Assembly (NCBI GenBank): GCA_029976075.1
Contig: JARKNW010000032.1
Span: 1 to 64,000 of the forward strand
Length of the DNA stretch: 64,000 nt
Origin: Pleomorphomonas sp.
GTDB taxonomy: Bacteria > Pseudomonadota > Alphaproteobacteria > Rhizobiales > Pleomorphomonadaceae
Direction: 5' to 3'
The notes under the pieces were generated by a model that did not search any database, had not been told where the DNA came from, and saw only the letters and a list, made by a program, of their open reading frames with translations. The position numbers and the translations under genes were made by a program. Numbering within the stretch: position 1 is the first letter of the stretch; every line of letters starts with the position of its first letter. Below are positions 52,233 to 60,769 of this stretch, piece after piece.

Positions 52233-53198
52233 TCACTTGATCGAGGCGCGGAAGTCCATCAGCTTCTGGGCGTTTTCCTTGGTGATCAGGGTGGCGCCAG
52301 AGTCGATGCGCTTGTCGATGGTCTTGCCGGCGATCACCTCCAGAGCCTTCTCGACGCCAAGACGGCCCATGTCGTAGTTGCCCTGGGCAATCGAGCCATA
52401 GAGATCGCCAGCCAGGATGGCCTTGAGGTTGTCGCTGTTGGCGTCGACGCCGATGATCGGAACTTCCTTGCCGCTCTGCTTGAGGGCGCGGAGGGCACCG
52501 AGGGCTTCTTCGTCGTTGCCTGCGAACACGCCGGCGATGTCAGGCGTCGACTGCAGGACGTTCTGCGTCACAGTGTAGGCCTTCTCGCGATCCGAGTAGG
52601 CCGGCTGGCGCGAGGCGATCACGATGCCGGCGGCTTCCAGTACTTCCTTGGCACCGTCGCAACGCTGGGTCATGCTGGGGTTGCCCGGAGCGCCATCGAG
52701 CAGCAGCACCTTGTCACCCTTCTTCAGGACCTTGAGCAATGCCTCGCCACCCGCCTTGCCGGCAGCGATGTTGTCGGTGCCGATGAAGGACGCATAGTCG
52801 GTGAACTTGGCGGGCATGCCCGTGTCGACCAGCAGAACCGGGATACCGGCCTTGCGGACCTTGCTGATGACGTTGACGGCGGTGTCGGGCTGCGACGGTG
52901 AGAAGATCAGGGCATCAGGCTTCTGGGCGAGAACATCCTGAACCATGTTGATCTGCTGTTCGACGGCGTCTTCGGTCGGCGGTCCAAGCAGGATCAGGTC
53001 GACGTTGTTCTTGTCGGCGGCGGCCTGAGCACCGGCGGCGACGATTTTCCAATACTGGCTCGACAGCGTCTTGAGGACGACGGCGATCTTCACCTTTTCA
53101 GCGGCGGCAGCGGGGCTGCTGAGGGTGGTGATTGCGGGCAGCGCTGCGACGGCAAAGGCGCCGGCCATCAGTGCAGCAACGAAAGTTCTCCGGTTCAT
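52233..53198 (-). CDS. Periplasmic binding protein of the inositol-type CUT2 importer (IbpA-like)
   Basis: 321-aa RbsB-family solute-binding protein. The N-terminus MNRRTFVAALMAGAFAVAAL carries a twin-arginine-like signal, probably cleaved after AAAA-E. The mature part has the ribose/inositol pattern KIAVVLKTLSSQYWKIVAAG, VLLLDGAPGNPSMTQRCDG, AGVFAGNDEEALGALRALK and IIGVDANSDNLKAILAGDLY. GGGAGTGAGACC precedes the ATG. It is the third gene of ATPase-permease-SBP. Inositol is inferred from its place among iol genes and the GGAA-N6-TTCC operator of the operon; ribose-type sugars cannot be excluded. Confidence 0.88.
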   Translation of the reverse strand: MNRRTFVAALMAGAFAVAALPAITTLSSPAAAAEKVKIAVVLKTLSSQYWKIVAAGAQAAADKNNVDLILLGPPTEDAVEQQINMVQDVLAQKPDALIFSPSQPDTAVNVISKVRKAGIPVLLVDTGMPAKFTDYASFIGTDNIAAGKAGGEALLKVLKKGDKVLLLDGAPGNPSMTQRCDGAKEVLEAAGIVIASRQPAYSDREKAYTVTQNVLQSTPDIAGVFAGNDEEALGALRALKQSGKEVPIIGVDANSDNLKAILAGDLYGSIAQGNYDMGRLGVEKALEVIAGKTIDKRIDSGATLITKENAQKLMDFRASIK

Positions 53199-53228
53199 GG
53201 TCTCACTCCCAATAAGTTAGTCGGTTAC

Positions 53229-53258
53229 CGGTCTCGCGTTCTCCTCGTTACGAGACCG
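53229..53258 (-). other. Hairpin in the permease-SBP gap
   Basis: Inverted repeat CGGTCTCG (53229-53236) with CGAGACCG (53251-53258) in the 133-base gap before the SBP gene; a second one, GTTCC (53269-53273) with GGAAC (53281-53285), is adjacent. These could be RNA processing sites that free a stable SBP message bounded by the hairpin at 52171-52197. Confidence 0.5.
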
Positions 53259-53331
53259 TGTTACGTCCGTTCCACCAATCGGAACCAAGCGTGGACGTAG
53301 GGCTGGTCGATCAGTCCGTAGAGGGCTCTCC

Positions 53332-54345
53332 TCAACGCCCGGACTTCAGGACATTCTGACGAAGAACGTCGACGGCCACGGCAACCACGATAACTGCGCC
53401 GATGGCGAAGGTCTGGAAGGCACTGTCGACATTCAGAAGATTGAGGCCGTTGCGCAGCACGGCGATCAAGAGCACGCCGATGATCGTGTTGGCGATCGAA
53501 CCGACGCCGCCGAAGAAGCTGGCACCGCCGATGATGACCGCCGCGATGGCGTCGGTCTCGTAATCGAGGCCGGCCAGCGGATAGACGGCATTGACGCGCC
53601 CGGCGAGAACAAGACCTGCGAGAGCCGCTGTAAAGCCCGAGATCGTGTAGACGAGGTTCAGGATACCATTGACCTTGATACCCGACAGGCGGGCCGCTTC
53701 CTTGTTGCCACCGACGGCATAGATGTAGCGGCCGGTCGAAGTGCGGGTCAGGAAGAAGTACATGCCGATGTAGAGGATGGCCACCAGGATGAAACTGACG
53801 GGAACCTGGCCGATCGAGTTGTTGCCGAGGTACTGGATTTCGTCAGGGAACATGCTGATCGGCGCGGCGGCAGTCACGAACAGCGCGATGCCGCGGGCCA
53901 TCTTCTGCATGCCGAGCGTCGAGATGAACGGGTGCGGCAGGCGCAGCTTGGTGAGCAGCAGGCCGTTGGCAAGTCCGAGCAGAGCGCCTGATCCCAGGCA
54001 CATGAGGATGGACGGGTAGGCCCCCCAGCCCCAATGGTCGGAGGCGATGCCCATCATCATGGTCGACAGAGCCAGGACCGATCCGACGGAGAGGTCGATG
54101 CCTGCCGTCAGGATGGCAAGGAACATGCCGATCGAGACGATGGCGCTGACCGCCGCCTGGGAGGCGACGTTCATCAGGTTGTCCATGGTCATGAAGCGAG
54201 GCGACAGCGCAGTCATGACGCCGCAGAGCAGCAGCAGGCTCAGCAATACGCCGAGCTGATAGAGCTTCTCCGTCATGGCAGCGCTTTTGCCGGCCGCCTT
54301 CTCGGCTGGCAGCTTGCCGTTGTTGGTCAGGACCTCGTTGGACAT
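53332..54345 (-). CDS. CUT2 ABC permease, inositol-type importer (IatP-like)
   Basis: 337-aa inner-membrane permease of the RbsC/XylH family, which works as a homodimer. It has a soluble N-terminal tail of about 30 residues, then eight to ten hydrophobic segments (LGVLLSLLLLCGVMTALSPR first). Family motifs are GIDLSVGSVLALSTMMMGIA, YAVGGNKEAARLSGIKVNG and AVIIGGASFFGGVGSIANTI. The ATG at 54345 has GGAGG eight bases upstream and is preferred to the TTG one codon before. It follows the ATPase by 66 bases. Confidence 0.92.
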   Translation of the reverse strand: MSNEVLTNNGKLPAEKAAGKSAAMTEKLYQLGVLLSLLLLCGVMTALSPRFMTMDNLMNVASQAAVSAIVSIGMFLAILTAGIDLSVGSVLALSTMMMGIASDHWGWGAYPSILMCLGSGALLGLANGLLLTKLRLPHPFISTLGMQKMARGIALFVTAAAPISMFPDEIQYLGNNSIGQVPVSFILVAILYIGMYFFLTRTSTGRYIYAVGGNKEAARLSGIKVNGILNLVYTISGFTAALAGLVLAGRVNAVYPLAGLDYETDAIAAVIIGGASFFGGVGSIANTIIGVLLIAVLRNGLNLLNVDSAFQTFAIGAVIVVAVAVDVLRQNVLKSGR

Positions 54346-54411
54346 CAAAAATTCCTCCCACGGAATACGGTTCGGCCAATGAGGCCGTAAGAGCTGGTCT
54401 GGTCGTGAGGA

Positions 54412-55923
54412 TCAGGACGCCTGCTTTAAGCCGGACGCGGCGTACATGATCCTTTCCTGCGTCGCTTCTTCCTGCGTCATCTCACCGGTGATTTCGCCCT
54501 CGTGCATGACGAGGATGCGATCGGCCATGCCCATCACCTCCTCCATTTCGGAGCAGATGATGATGACGCCAGCGCCATTCGCGACCAGCTGATTGATGAG
54601 CTTGTAGACTTCGACTTTCGCGCCCACGTCGATGCCGCGTGTAGGCTCGTCGAAGATGAAGATCTTGGCGTTGGAAAGCAGCCACTTCGCAATGACCACC
54701 TTCTGCTGGTTGCCGCCCGACAACTTGCCGACCAGCATATCCATGCCGGAAGTCTTGAGGCGCATCTCGGCGCAGACCTTCCGGGCGGTATCCCTGAGTC
54801 GGGCAAGGCTCAGCCAGCCGGCCTTGCCGTACTTGTGCATCTTGACGATTGTCGCGTTGAACGCGACGCTCTGGATCAGGATAAGACCCTGTTCCTTGCG
54901 GTTTTCGGTCAGGAACGCGATGCCGGCATCAATGGAGTCGAGCGGATGGCGAATCTTCACCGGTTTGCCGAACACCTCGATGGTACCGGAGTCGTAAGGA
55001 TCGGCGCCGGTGATGGCGCGAGCCGTTTCCGTCCGCCCTGCGCCGACCAGGCCGGCAAATCCCAGCACCTCGCCAGCCTTCAGTTCGAAGGAAATATCGT
55101 GCAGCACGCCCTTGCGGTTCAGATTCTTGACCGACAGGACGACGTCGCCATGCGGGGCCCGTTCTTTCGGGTACTTGTTCTGAATGCTGCGGCCGACCAT
55201 CAGCTGAATGATGTCGGCAACCGAGCGCTCCTTCATCACGAAGGATTCAATGGTGCGCCCGTCGCGCATTACCGTCACGGTGTCACAGTTGTCTCGCACC
55301 TCGTCGAGCCGGTGAGAGATGAACAGAATGGCGACGCCGCGCGCCTTCATTTGAGCCATCACGCGGAAAAGGTCGTGCGCTTCCTTCTCGCTGAGGCTGG
55401 AGGTCGGTTCGTCCATGATGATCAGCTTGGCGTTCGACCAGACGGCGCGGCAGATTTCGACCATCTGCTGGTGGCCAACGCCGAGCGTGCCAAGCCTGGC
55501 GGTGGGCGACACGGCGAGCCCGAGGTCGGCAAGCAGTTCGGCCGCCTTGGCGTTCATCTGGGCGCGATCGAGAACATTGAGCGCCGGCGCAAGATACATC
55601 TCGCGTCCCAAGAAGATATTCTCGGCCACGCTGAGGTGCGGAATGAGGTTCAGTTCCTGATAGATGCAGCCGATGCCGATGCCCATCGCGCGGCGCGGAT
55701 CGAGTGACGTGTAGGTCACGCCATCGAACTCGATGGTGCCACTGTCGGGGGTATGCGCCCCGGTGAGCATCTTGATCAACGTCGATTTGCCGGCGCCGTT
55801 CTCACCGCAGATGCCGTGAATTTCACCGGCTCGCGCTTCGATATCAACTCCATCCAGCGCGACGACGCCGGGAAACTTCTTGGTTAGGCCCTTGACTCTC
55901 AGCAGGATTCCATCGGCGACCAT
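54412..55923 (-). CDS. CUT2 ABC ATPase with two nucleotide-binding domains (RbsA/IatA-like)
   Basis: 503-aa duplicated ATPase. The N-terminal half has Walker A GENGAGKSTL and signature LGVGHQQMVEICRAVWSNAK. The C-terminal half has the degenerate Walker A GFAGLVGAGRTETARAI normal for this family, then LSGGNQQKVVIAKWL and IFDEPTRGIDVGAKVEVYKL. It is the first gene of the importer operon. The ATG at 55923 follows GAGG by 8 bases; ten upstream codons in the same frame have no ribosome site. A perfect GGAA-N6-TTCC operator lies 168 bases upstream, which ties the importer to the inositol regulon. Confidence 0.92.
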   Translation of the reverse strand: MVADGILLRVKGLTKKFPGVVALDGVDIEARAGEIHGICGENGAGKSTLIKMLTGAHTPDSGTIEFDGVTYTSLDPRRAMGIGIGCIYQELNLIPHLSVAENIFLGREMYLAPALNVLDRAQMNAKAAELLADLGLAVSPTARLGTLGVGHQQMVEICRAVWSNAKLIIMDEPTSSLSEKEAHDLFRVMAQMKARGVAILFISHRLDEVRDNCDTVTVMRDGRTIESFVMKERSVADIIQLMVGRSIQNKYPKERAPHGDVVLSVKNLNRKGVLHDISFELKAGEVLGFAGLVGAGRTETARAITGADPYDSGTIEVFGKPVKIRHPLDSIDAGIAFLTENRKEQGLILIQSVAFNATIVKMHKYGKAGWLSLARLRDTARKVCAEMRLKTSGMDMLVGKLSGGNQQKVVIAKWLLSNAKIFIFDEPTRGIDVGAKVEVYKLINQLVANGAGVIIICSEMEEVMGMADRILVMHEGEITGEMTQEEATQERIMYAASGLKQAS

Positions 55924-56091
55924 TTCCGATTCCTCGATTGCGGTGCTGAGCAAAAGGTCGCCGCGCCGCCGGAAATCGGCTTCGCTGCCTGACCGTCCTC
56001 TCCCACCTCCAGCCGGTCGGCTCCCCGCGGACCGGCCTCCTCCCTTGCCTCATCCATTCAAGAATGAAGCGACTGTTTTTCCGCTTAGAAT

Positions 56092-56105
56092 GGAAGATTA
56101 GTTCC
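56092..56105. promoter_or_regulatory. IolR-type operator upstream of the importer operon
   Basis: Perfect GGAA-GATTAG-TTCC, extended to TGGAA ... TTCCA. It lies 168 bases before the ATPase ATG on the minus strand, in AT-richer DNA suitable for a promoter. Confidence 0.75.
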
Positions 56106-56276
56106 ACGACGGGGCTGTGCCGTCAAGTCCCTTTCAGGTGTGTAGAAAGCGCGCTCGTTGGACGGAGGGCTGTGCACAACGCGGATTAAACTGTTTAAGT
56201 CGCTGATTAATGGTCTTTAATGGCGCAAGTTAGCAATTTGGAGGCCAGTGCGGCCCAGGCGCGGCTCATACTAACG

Positions 56277-56296
56277 TATGAAACAGGTGTTTCATA
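56277..56296. promoter_or_regulatory. 20-bp palindrome of unknown role
   Basis: TATGAAACA (56277-56285), GG, TGTTTCATA (56288-56296): nine paired bases on each side of a 2-base centre. It is too tight for a normal RNA hairpin and looks like a dimeric protein-binding site. It lies 354 bases upstream of the importer ATPase. Confidence 0.45.
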
Positions 56297-56396
56297 TGCT
56301 TCTGGCCATAATCCGCGTATCTCGGGTGCCGCCGACGCGATAACCGCTTCGCAGACGGTGCTCATGCAGTTTGAATGGCACGAACGTTCCAAATGG

Positions 56397-56426
56397 CGAA
56401 AACCGACCGTGTGGAGCGGTCGGTTT
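56397..56426 (-). terminator. Intrinsic terminator of the metQ-metN-metI operon
   Basis: Stem ACCGACCG (56402-56409) with CGGTCGGT (56417-56424) and a 7-base loop, extended by A/T pairs and followed on the minus strand by TTTTCG. It lies 35 bases past the metI stop. Confidence 0.75.
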
Positions 56427-56460
56427 CGGTGTGCAACTCGACGAGGGTGTTCGCTAAGGC

Positions 56461-57117
56461 TCAGGCCCGATGGTCCATGCGGGCGACCAAGCGATCGCCC
56501 AGCCACTGAATTCCCGACACCAGGACGATCAATACGACCACGACCGCGATCATGACGCCGGTCTCGAAGCGCTGATAGCCATAGCGTATGGCGAGGTCGC
56601 CGAGGCCTCCGGCACCGATGGCCCCGGCCATGGCCGAGGCGCCGACCAGTGTCACCAACGTCACCGTGAATCCGGCCACGATTCCCGGCAGCGCCTCCGG
56701 TACCAGCACTTCGCGGACGATGGTCCAGCGGTTACCGCCCATGGCGCGAGCTGCCTCGATGAGGCCGGGATCGACTTCACGTAGCGATACCTCGGCAACG
56801 CGGGCGTAATAAGGTGCGGCAGCGATGGCGAGCGGCACGATGGCGGCCGCCGTGCCAAGCGAGGTGCCGACGAGAAGCCGGGTCAATGGAATCAGCGCTA
56901 CCAGCAGAATAATGAACGGCACCGAGCGGAAGCCATTGATCACCCAGCCCAGCGCCCGGTTGACGACCAGATTCTTGGCAATCCCGCCGCGGTCCGTTGC
57001 CACAAGGATAAGCGCCAGCGGCAACCCGGCGACAAAGGAGATGACGCCGGAGGCCAGCGTCATGACAACCGTCTGCCAGATCGACTGGAGCAGCAGGTTA
57101 AACAGGACGGGAGACAT
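56461..57117 (-). CDS. metI: Methionine ABC transporter permease
   Basis: 218-aa inner-membrane permease of the MetNIQ D/L-methionine importer, with five predicted helices. It has the EAA loop EAARAMGGNRWTIVREVLVP and the family segments NGFRSVPFIILLVALIPLTR and GAIGAGGLGDLAIRYGYQRF. The ATG overlaps the metN coding end by 20 bases, with GAGG nine bases upstream inside metN, so the two are translationally coupled. It has full family length. Confidence 0.95.
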   Translation of the reverse strand: MSPVLFNLLLQSIWQTVVMTLASGVISFVAGLPLALILVATDRGGIAKNLVVNRALGWVINGFRSVPFIILLVALIPLTRLLVGTSLGTAAAIVPLAIAAAPYYARVAEVSLREVDPGLIEAARAMGGNRWTIVREVLVPEALPGIVAGFTVTLVTLVGASAMAGAIGAGGLGDLAIRYGYQRFETGVMIAVVVVLIVLVSGIQWLGDRLVARMDHRA

Positions 57118-58201
57118 GGCCTAGTACCTCGACACGGGCGTTGATGGACCGGAGATAGGAGACGGCTTCGTCCACGCGGCCGGTCGGATCGCGCGGAACG
57201 GTGAGGAAAAAGCGCGCGACGGGCTGGTCATGGATATGGTCGATGCCGCCATGCAGAAAATGCGCCGATGGCAGGTGCTTCAGAATGTCGGCGAAGAGGC
57301 CGTTGCCAAGGGCGGGGTCGGTGAGATCGACACCGAGTACGGCTTCGCGACCATCGGGTGAGAGGCGCGTGGCAATATGCGCCGGCAACTGCGGTCGGAC
57401 GCCGGAGAGAAGGCTCTGCGTCAGTTCCGTCTTTGGATCGGAGAAGACGCGCCCGACCTCACCCTCTTCGACGATCCGCCCAGCTTCGATAACCGCGACG
57501 CGATCGCCAATGGTGCGCACCACCTCCATCTCGTGAGTGATGAGAACGACCGTCACGCCAAGCTTGCGGTTGATGTCTTTCAGAAGTGTCAGGATGGCGC
57601 GCGTGGTCTCCGGATCGAGGGCCGATGTTGCTTCGTCGGAGAGAAGAAGAGCCGGGCGGGCCGAGAGCGCGCGGGCAATGCCGACGCGCTGCTTTTGGCC
57701 TCCCGACAGTGCAGAAGGATAGGAGCCGGCCTTGTCGGCCAAGCCGACCAAGGCGAGCAGCTCCAGCGCTCTCGCTCGCCGTTCGGCCTTGCCCCAGCCG
57801 GCGATCTTCAAGGGGAGCGCGACGTTGTCCACCACCGTCTTGGCGGACATCAGATTGAAATGCTGGAAGATCATGCCGATCTTGCGGCGGATGGGTTGCA
57901 GCTCGCCTTCGGAAAGACCGACGATATCGCGCCCCTCGATTTCGATGCGGCCGCTGTCAGGGCGCTCGAGACCATTGAGGCAGCGGATCAGCGTCGACTT
58001 GCCGGCACCGGACCGGCCGATGATCCCCAGGATCTCGCCGCGTCGCACTGTCAGGGATAAATCATCAAGCGCGCGGGTCGGGCCAAAGCTGCGGCTCACA
58101 CCGGAAAGCGCGACGACCGGCGCCTCGGGAGTGCTTGATGCGGGATCCACGGCCTTGAAGGCGGTGGCGGACGGCTGCGAGGTCACGTTTCTTCCAGTCA
58201 T
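57098..58201 (-). CDS. metN: Methionine ABC transporter ATPase
   Basis: 367-aa ATPase of the MetNIQ importer. Walker A is GRSGAGKST, with the Q-loop in IGMIFQHFNLMSAKTVVDNV, signature LSGGQKQRVGIARAL and Walker B LLSDEATSALDPETT. The C-terminal NIL domain (about 290-367, FLHGGIDHIHDQPVARFFLT) binds methionine and inhibits transport when the pool is high. The N-terminus has about 27 extra residues before the ATPase core. It follows metQ after 96 bases containing a hairpin and overlaps metI. Confidence 0.95.
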   Translation of the reverse strand: MTGRNVTSQPSATAFKAVDPASSTPEAPVVALSGVSRSFGPTRALDDLSLTVRRGEILGIIGRSGAGKSTLIRCLNGLERPDSGRIEIEGRDIVGLSEGELQPIRRKIGMIFQHFNLMSAKTVVDNVALPLKIAGWGKAERRARALELLALVGLADKAGSYPSALSGGQKQRVGIARALSARPALLLSDEATSALDPETTRAILTLLKDINRKLGVTVVLITHEMEVVRTIGDRVAVIEAGRIVEEGEVGRVFSDPKTELTQSLLSGVRPQLPAHIATRLSPDGREAVLGVDLTDPALGNGLFADILKHLPSAHFLHGGIDHIHDQPVARFFLTVPRDPTGRVDEAVSYLRSINARVEVLGHVSRPV

Positions 58202-58246
58202 GTCTCGTCCGGAGATGCCGCGCTCGGGCTCCCCCGATGAACGCGA

Positions 58247-58266
58247 TCCGGCGGAGGGCCGCCGGA
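58247..58266 (-). other. Intercistronic hairpin after metQ
   Basis: Perfect 8-bp stem TCCGGCGG (58247-58254) with CCGCCGGA (58259-58266) and an AGGG loop (CCCT on the transcript), between metQ and metN on the minus strand. It probably limits read-through into metN or stabilises metQ mRNA. Confidence 0.6.
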
Positions 58267-58297
58267 CCGCTTCTTCAACGTTCTTCCAGGCCGCCGG

Positions 58298-59137
58298 TCA
58301 ATAGGCGGCGACGCCGGTACCCTTGTAGACCTTGTCGAACACGGCCTTGACGGTCGGGTTCTGATAGGCGGCCACGAGCTTGGCAACCCAGGGCTCCTTG
58401 GCGTCCGCCTCACGCACGGCGATGAAGTTGCGGTAGGGATTTTCGGCGGTCGCTTCCTGGGCGATGCGGTTCTCCGGTGTCAGGCCTGCCTTCAGTGCCC
58501 AATCGGTGTTGACCACGGCACCATCGAGATCGTCGATGGCTCTGCCGACGACGCCGGCGTCCAGTTCCTTGATCTCAAGCTTCTTGGGATTTTCGGAAAT
58601 ATCAGCGACGGTGGCGAGGATGCCGGTGCCGTCCTTCAGCTTGATGAGGCCCTGCTGCTCCAGCACTTTCAGGGCACGTCCCTCGTTGGACGGGTCGTTC
58701 GGCACGCCAATGCTGGCGCCATCCTTGAGGTCGGCCACCTTGGCATGAGTCTTCGAGTAGAGGCCGATCGGCCAGAGACCAGTGTAGCCGGCTACGACGA
58801 TGTGGTAGCCGTTCTGCTTGATCTGGTTGTCGAGATAAGGCTTGTGCTGGAATGCATTGGCGTCGAGCTCGCCGCGCTCAAGCGCCTCGTTGGGCTGGGT
58901 ATAGTCATTGAAGGTGACCAGCTCGAGCTTGAGGCCTGCCTTTTCGGCTTCCGCAGCCGCAGCCCGCCAGACATCCTCGTCTTCGCCCGACATGATGCCG
59001 ACCTTGAGCGAGGTCTTGTCGGCAGCGTAGGTCGCCGTCGCGCCAAGGGTGGCGATGGACACCAGTACGGCGGCGCCCGCGAGGGCAGCCAGGCCGGCAC
59101 GGCGTGTAAGGGCGGTGGCAAGGAGAGTCTTGGTCAT
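58298..59137 (-). CDS. metQ: Methionine-binding protein of the MetNIQ importer
   Basis: 279-aa periplasmic NLPA-family binding protein. The signal peptide (LAALAGAAVLVSIATLGATA) is cleaved near TYA-ADK. It has no lipobox Cys, so it is a soluble binding protein, not the lipoprotein seen in E. coli. Family motifs are LKVGIMSGEDEDVWRAAAAE, GELDANAFQHKPYLDNQI, SIGVPNDPSNEGRALKVLE and GAVVNTDWALKAGL. The ATG at 59137 has AGGAA upstream; 27 in-frame codons before it are not protein-like. It is the first gene of metQ-metN-metI and divergent from an FAD oxidase (289-base gap). Confidence 0.93.
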   Translation of the reverse strand: MTKTLLATALTRRAGLAALAGAAVLVSIATLGATATYAADKTSLKVGIMSGEDEDVWRAAAAEAEKAGLKLELVTFNDYTQPNEALERGELDANAFQHKPYLDNQIKQNGYHIVVAGYTGLWPIGLYSKTHAKVADLKDGASIGVPNDPSNEGRALKVLEQQGLIKLKDGTGILATVADISENPKKLEIKELDAGVVGRAIDDLDGAVVNTDWALKAGLTPENRIAQEATAENPYRNFIAVREADAKEPWVAKLVAAYQNPTVKAVFDKVYKGTGVAAY

Positions 59138-59426
59138 CTCGAAATTCCTGTGAACGATCCGGCAGCCGGACTTCAAAACGACGGCGTCGTCTTCGCGGTA
59201 AAATATGGCAGATGCCAATTATGTGAGCGAAGGCGTGCGTGGCCGTTGTGCAGCGTGCTCATGAAAAGTTCGACCAACTTGCGCCATCAGAGAGGATGAA
59301 TTTTCTAAGGCTGCCCGCTGGATGGGCTCCCGCAGCCACGACGCGCTACCGCCGTCGGATTATGTTGCCCGAAAATCAAGACATTACCCGCACGCGACGG
59401 ACGCGCGGTCCATGCAAGAGGACATC
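59138..59426. other. Divergent region between metQ and the FAD oxidase gene
   Basis: 289 bases with no gene. A small inverted repeat, TGGCA-GA-TGCCA (59206-59217), lies about 70 bases upstream of metQ and may be a regulator site. I see no convincing methionine-type riboswitch, though a covariance search would be the proper test. Confidence 0.35.
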
Positions 59427-60746
59427 ATGGTTGCCATCAGGCTGCTTCCGGACAACGACACCACCAATGGCTGGTCGGCCGTGCTGCCGTATCGCCCAAC
59501 GAAGCCGCCGCTTGCTCACTCGATCTCGGTTGACTGGGCGGTCATTGGCGCCGGCTACGCCGGTCTCGCAGCGGCCCGTCGCCTTGCCGAGCATAGGCCC
59601 GGCGATCGCATCATCGTTCTGGAGGCGGGAAGCGCTGGTGAGGGCGCGCAGGGGCGCAACGCCGGGTTCGCAATCGACCTGCCGCATAATGTCACGTCTT
59701 CCCTCGCCGAGCTCGAACAGTCGGCGCGTTACAAGCGACTTTACCGATCTGCCATCGACCATCTCGACGACACCATCAGGACGCACGCCATTGCCTGCGA
59801 CTGGTCGCGCGACGGACGCTATCATGCGGCCGTCTCGCCAACGGCGGTTCAGTCGGTGCTGAAGCCGCTTGTCGCCGAACTGACTCGCTCGGGTGAAGAG
59901 CATCGCTGGGTCGACCGTGAGGCCCTCGCCGAAGAAATCGGCAGCGACTATTACGCGGCGGCTGTATTCACACCGGGTGGTTATCTCGTCAATCCAGCCG
60001 CGCTGTCTCGTGGTTTGGCGGACACCTTGCCGAGCAATGTCACGCTTTACGAAGGCACGCCCGTCGTCCGCTTCGATCCAGGAACGCCATCGCGCCTCGT
60101 CACGCCGGAAGGGGAGGTAAAGGCGCGCCAAGTGGTGATCGCCGTCAACGGTTTTGCCGACCGCTTCGGCTATTTCAAGCACCGACTCCTGAGCTTTGCA
60201 GCTCACGCCAGCCTGACGAGGCCGTTGACCCAGGCCGAGATCGGCAGACTGAAGGGAAAGGCCCGTTGGGGCCTGACGCCAGCCAATGCCTTCGCGGGCA
60301 TCACCATGCGCCGGACCGCCGATAACCGCATCCTCGTCCGTCAGAACGTCAGCTTCCGTCCCGATCTGCGGGCCGGCGATGAGGAGCGGGCGCGGGTGGC
60401 GGTGCACCACAAACGCCTGTTCGATCAACGCTTCCCCGAGCTTTCCGATGTCACCATCGCTCACACCTGGACCGGCTACATCTGCCTGTCGAGGAATGGC
60501 GCGCCCGGATTTGGCGAAGTCGCGCCGGGCGTCTGGGCTTCAGTCTGCCAGAACGCGGTTGGCATGACCAAGGGCACCATTGGCGGCCTGCTTCTCGCGG
60601 ACAAGGCCGTCGGGGCGAGGAACCCGCTGATCGAGGATATGGAAGCCGTGTCGGGGCCGGCCTGGATTCCGCCGCGTCCGGCGCTCGATATTGGAGTCCG
60701 GACGCGCTTCGCCTTCGAACTGTGGCGTTCGCGCGCCGAGGTGTGA
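59427..60746 (+). CDS. FAD-dependent amine/D-amino-acid oxidase family protein
   Basis: 439-aa flavoprotein of the DAO family, resembling gamma-glutamylputrescine oxidase-type enzymes. The FAD-binding Rossmann motif is DWAVIGAGYAGLAAARRLAE with the ribose-binding Glu in IIVLEAGSAGEGAQGRNAGF. The C-terminal FAD motif is IAHTWTGYICLSRNGAPGFG, then QNAVGMTKGTIGGLLLAD. The ATG at 59427 is preferred (AGAGG five bases upstream) to one five codons earlier. It is divergent from metQ, which suggests an amino-acid or amine substrate linked to methionine uptake; the exact substrate is open. Confidence 0.85.
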   Translation: MVAIRLLPDNDTTNGWSAVLPYRPTKPPLAHSISVDWAVIGAGYAGLAAARRLAEHRPGDRIIVLEAGSAGEGAQGRNAGFAIDLPHNVTSSLAELEQSARYKRLYRSAIDHLDDTIRTHAIACDWSRDGRYHAAVSPTAVQSVLKPLVAELTRSGEEHRWVDREALAEEIGSDYYAAAVFTPGGYLVNPAALSRGLADTLPSNVTLYEGTPVVRFDPGTPSRLVTPEGEVKARQVVIAVNGFADRFGYFKHRLLSFAAHASLTRPLTQAEIGRLKGKARWGLTPANAFAGITMRRTADNRILVRQNVSFRPDLRAGDEERARVAVHHKRLFDQRFPELSDVTIAHTWTGYICLSRNGAPGFGEVAPGVWASVCQNAVGMTKGTIGGLLLADKAVGARNPLIEDMEAVSGPAWIPPRPALDIGVRTRFAFELWRSRAEV

Positions 60747-60769
60747 GGCATCAACCGCGTCAACGAAAG

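Larger units (their letters stand above)
56106..56460. other. Intergenic region between importer and met operons
   Basis: 355 bases without a supported gene. It holds a 20-bp palindrome (56277-56296) and the terminator of the met operon (56397-56426). A plus-strand frame starting at 56220 runs through both and has no ribosome site, so it is not called. Confidence 0.5.

Noticed and set aside
56220-56555. Plus-strand frame of 111 codons in the importer-met gap
   Set aside because: No ribosome site or family resemblance; it runs across a palindrome, a terminator and the end of metI.
59138-59426. Possible methionine or SAM riboswitch before metQ
   Set aside because: Only short inverted repeats are visible and I could not match a known SAM or metA-type fold by eye.
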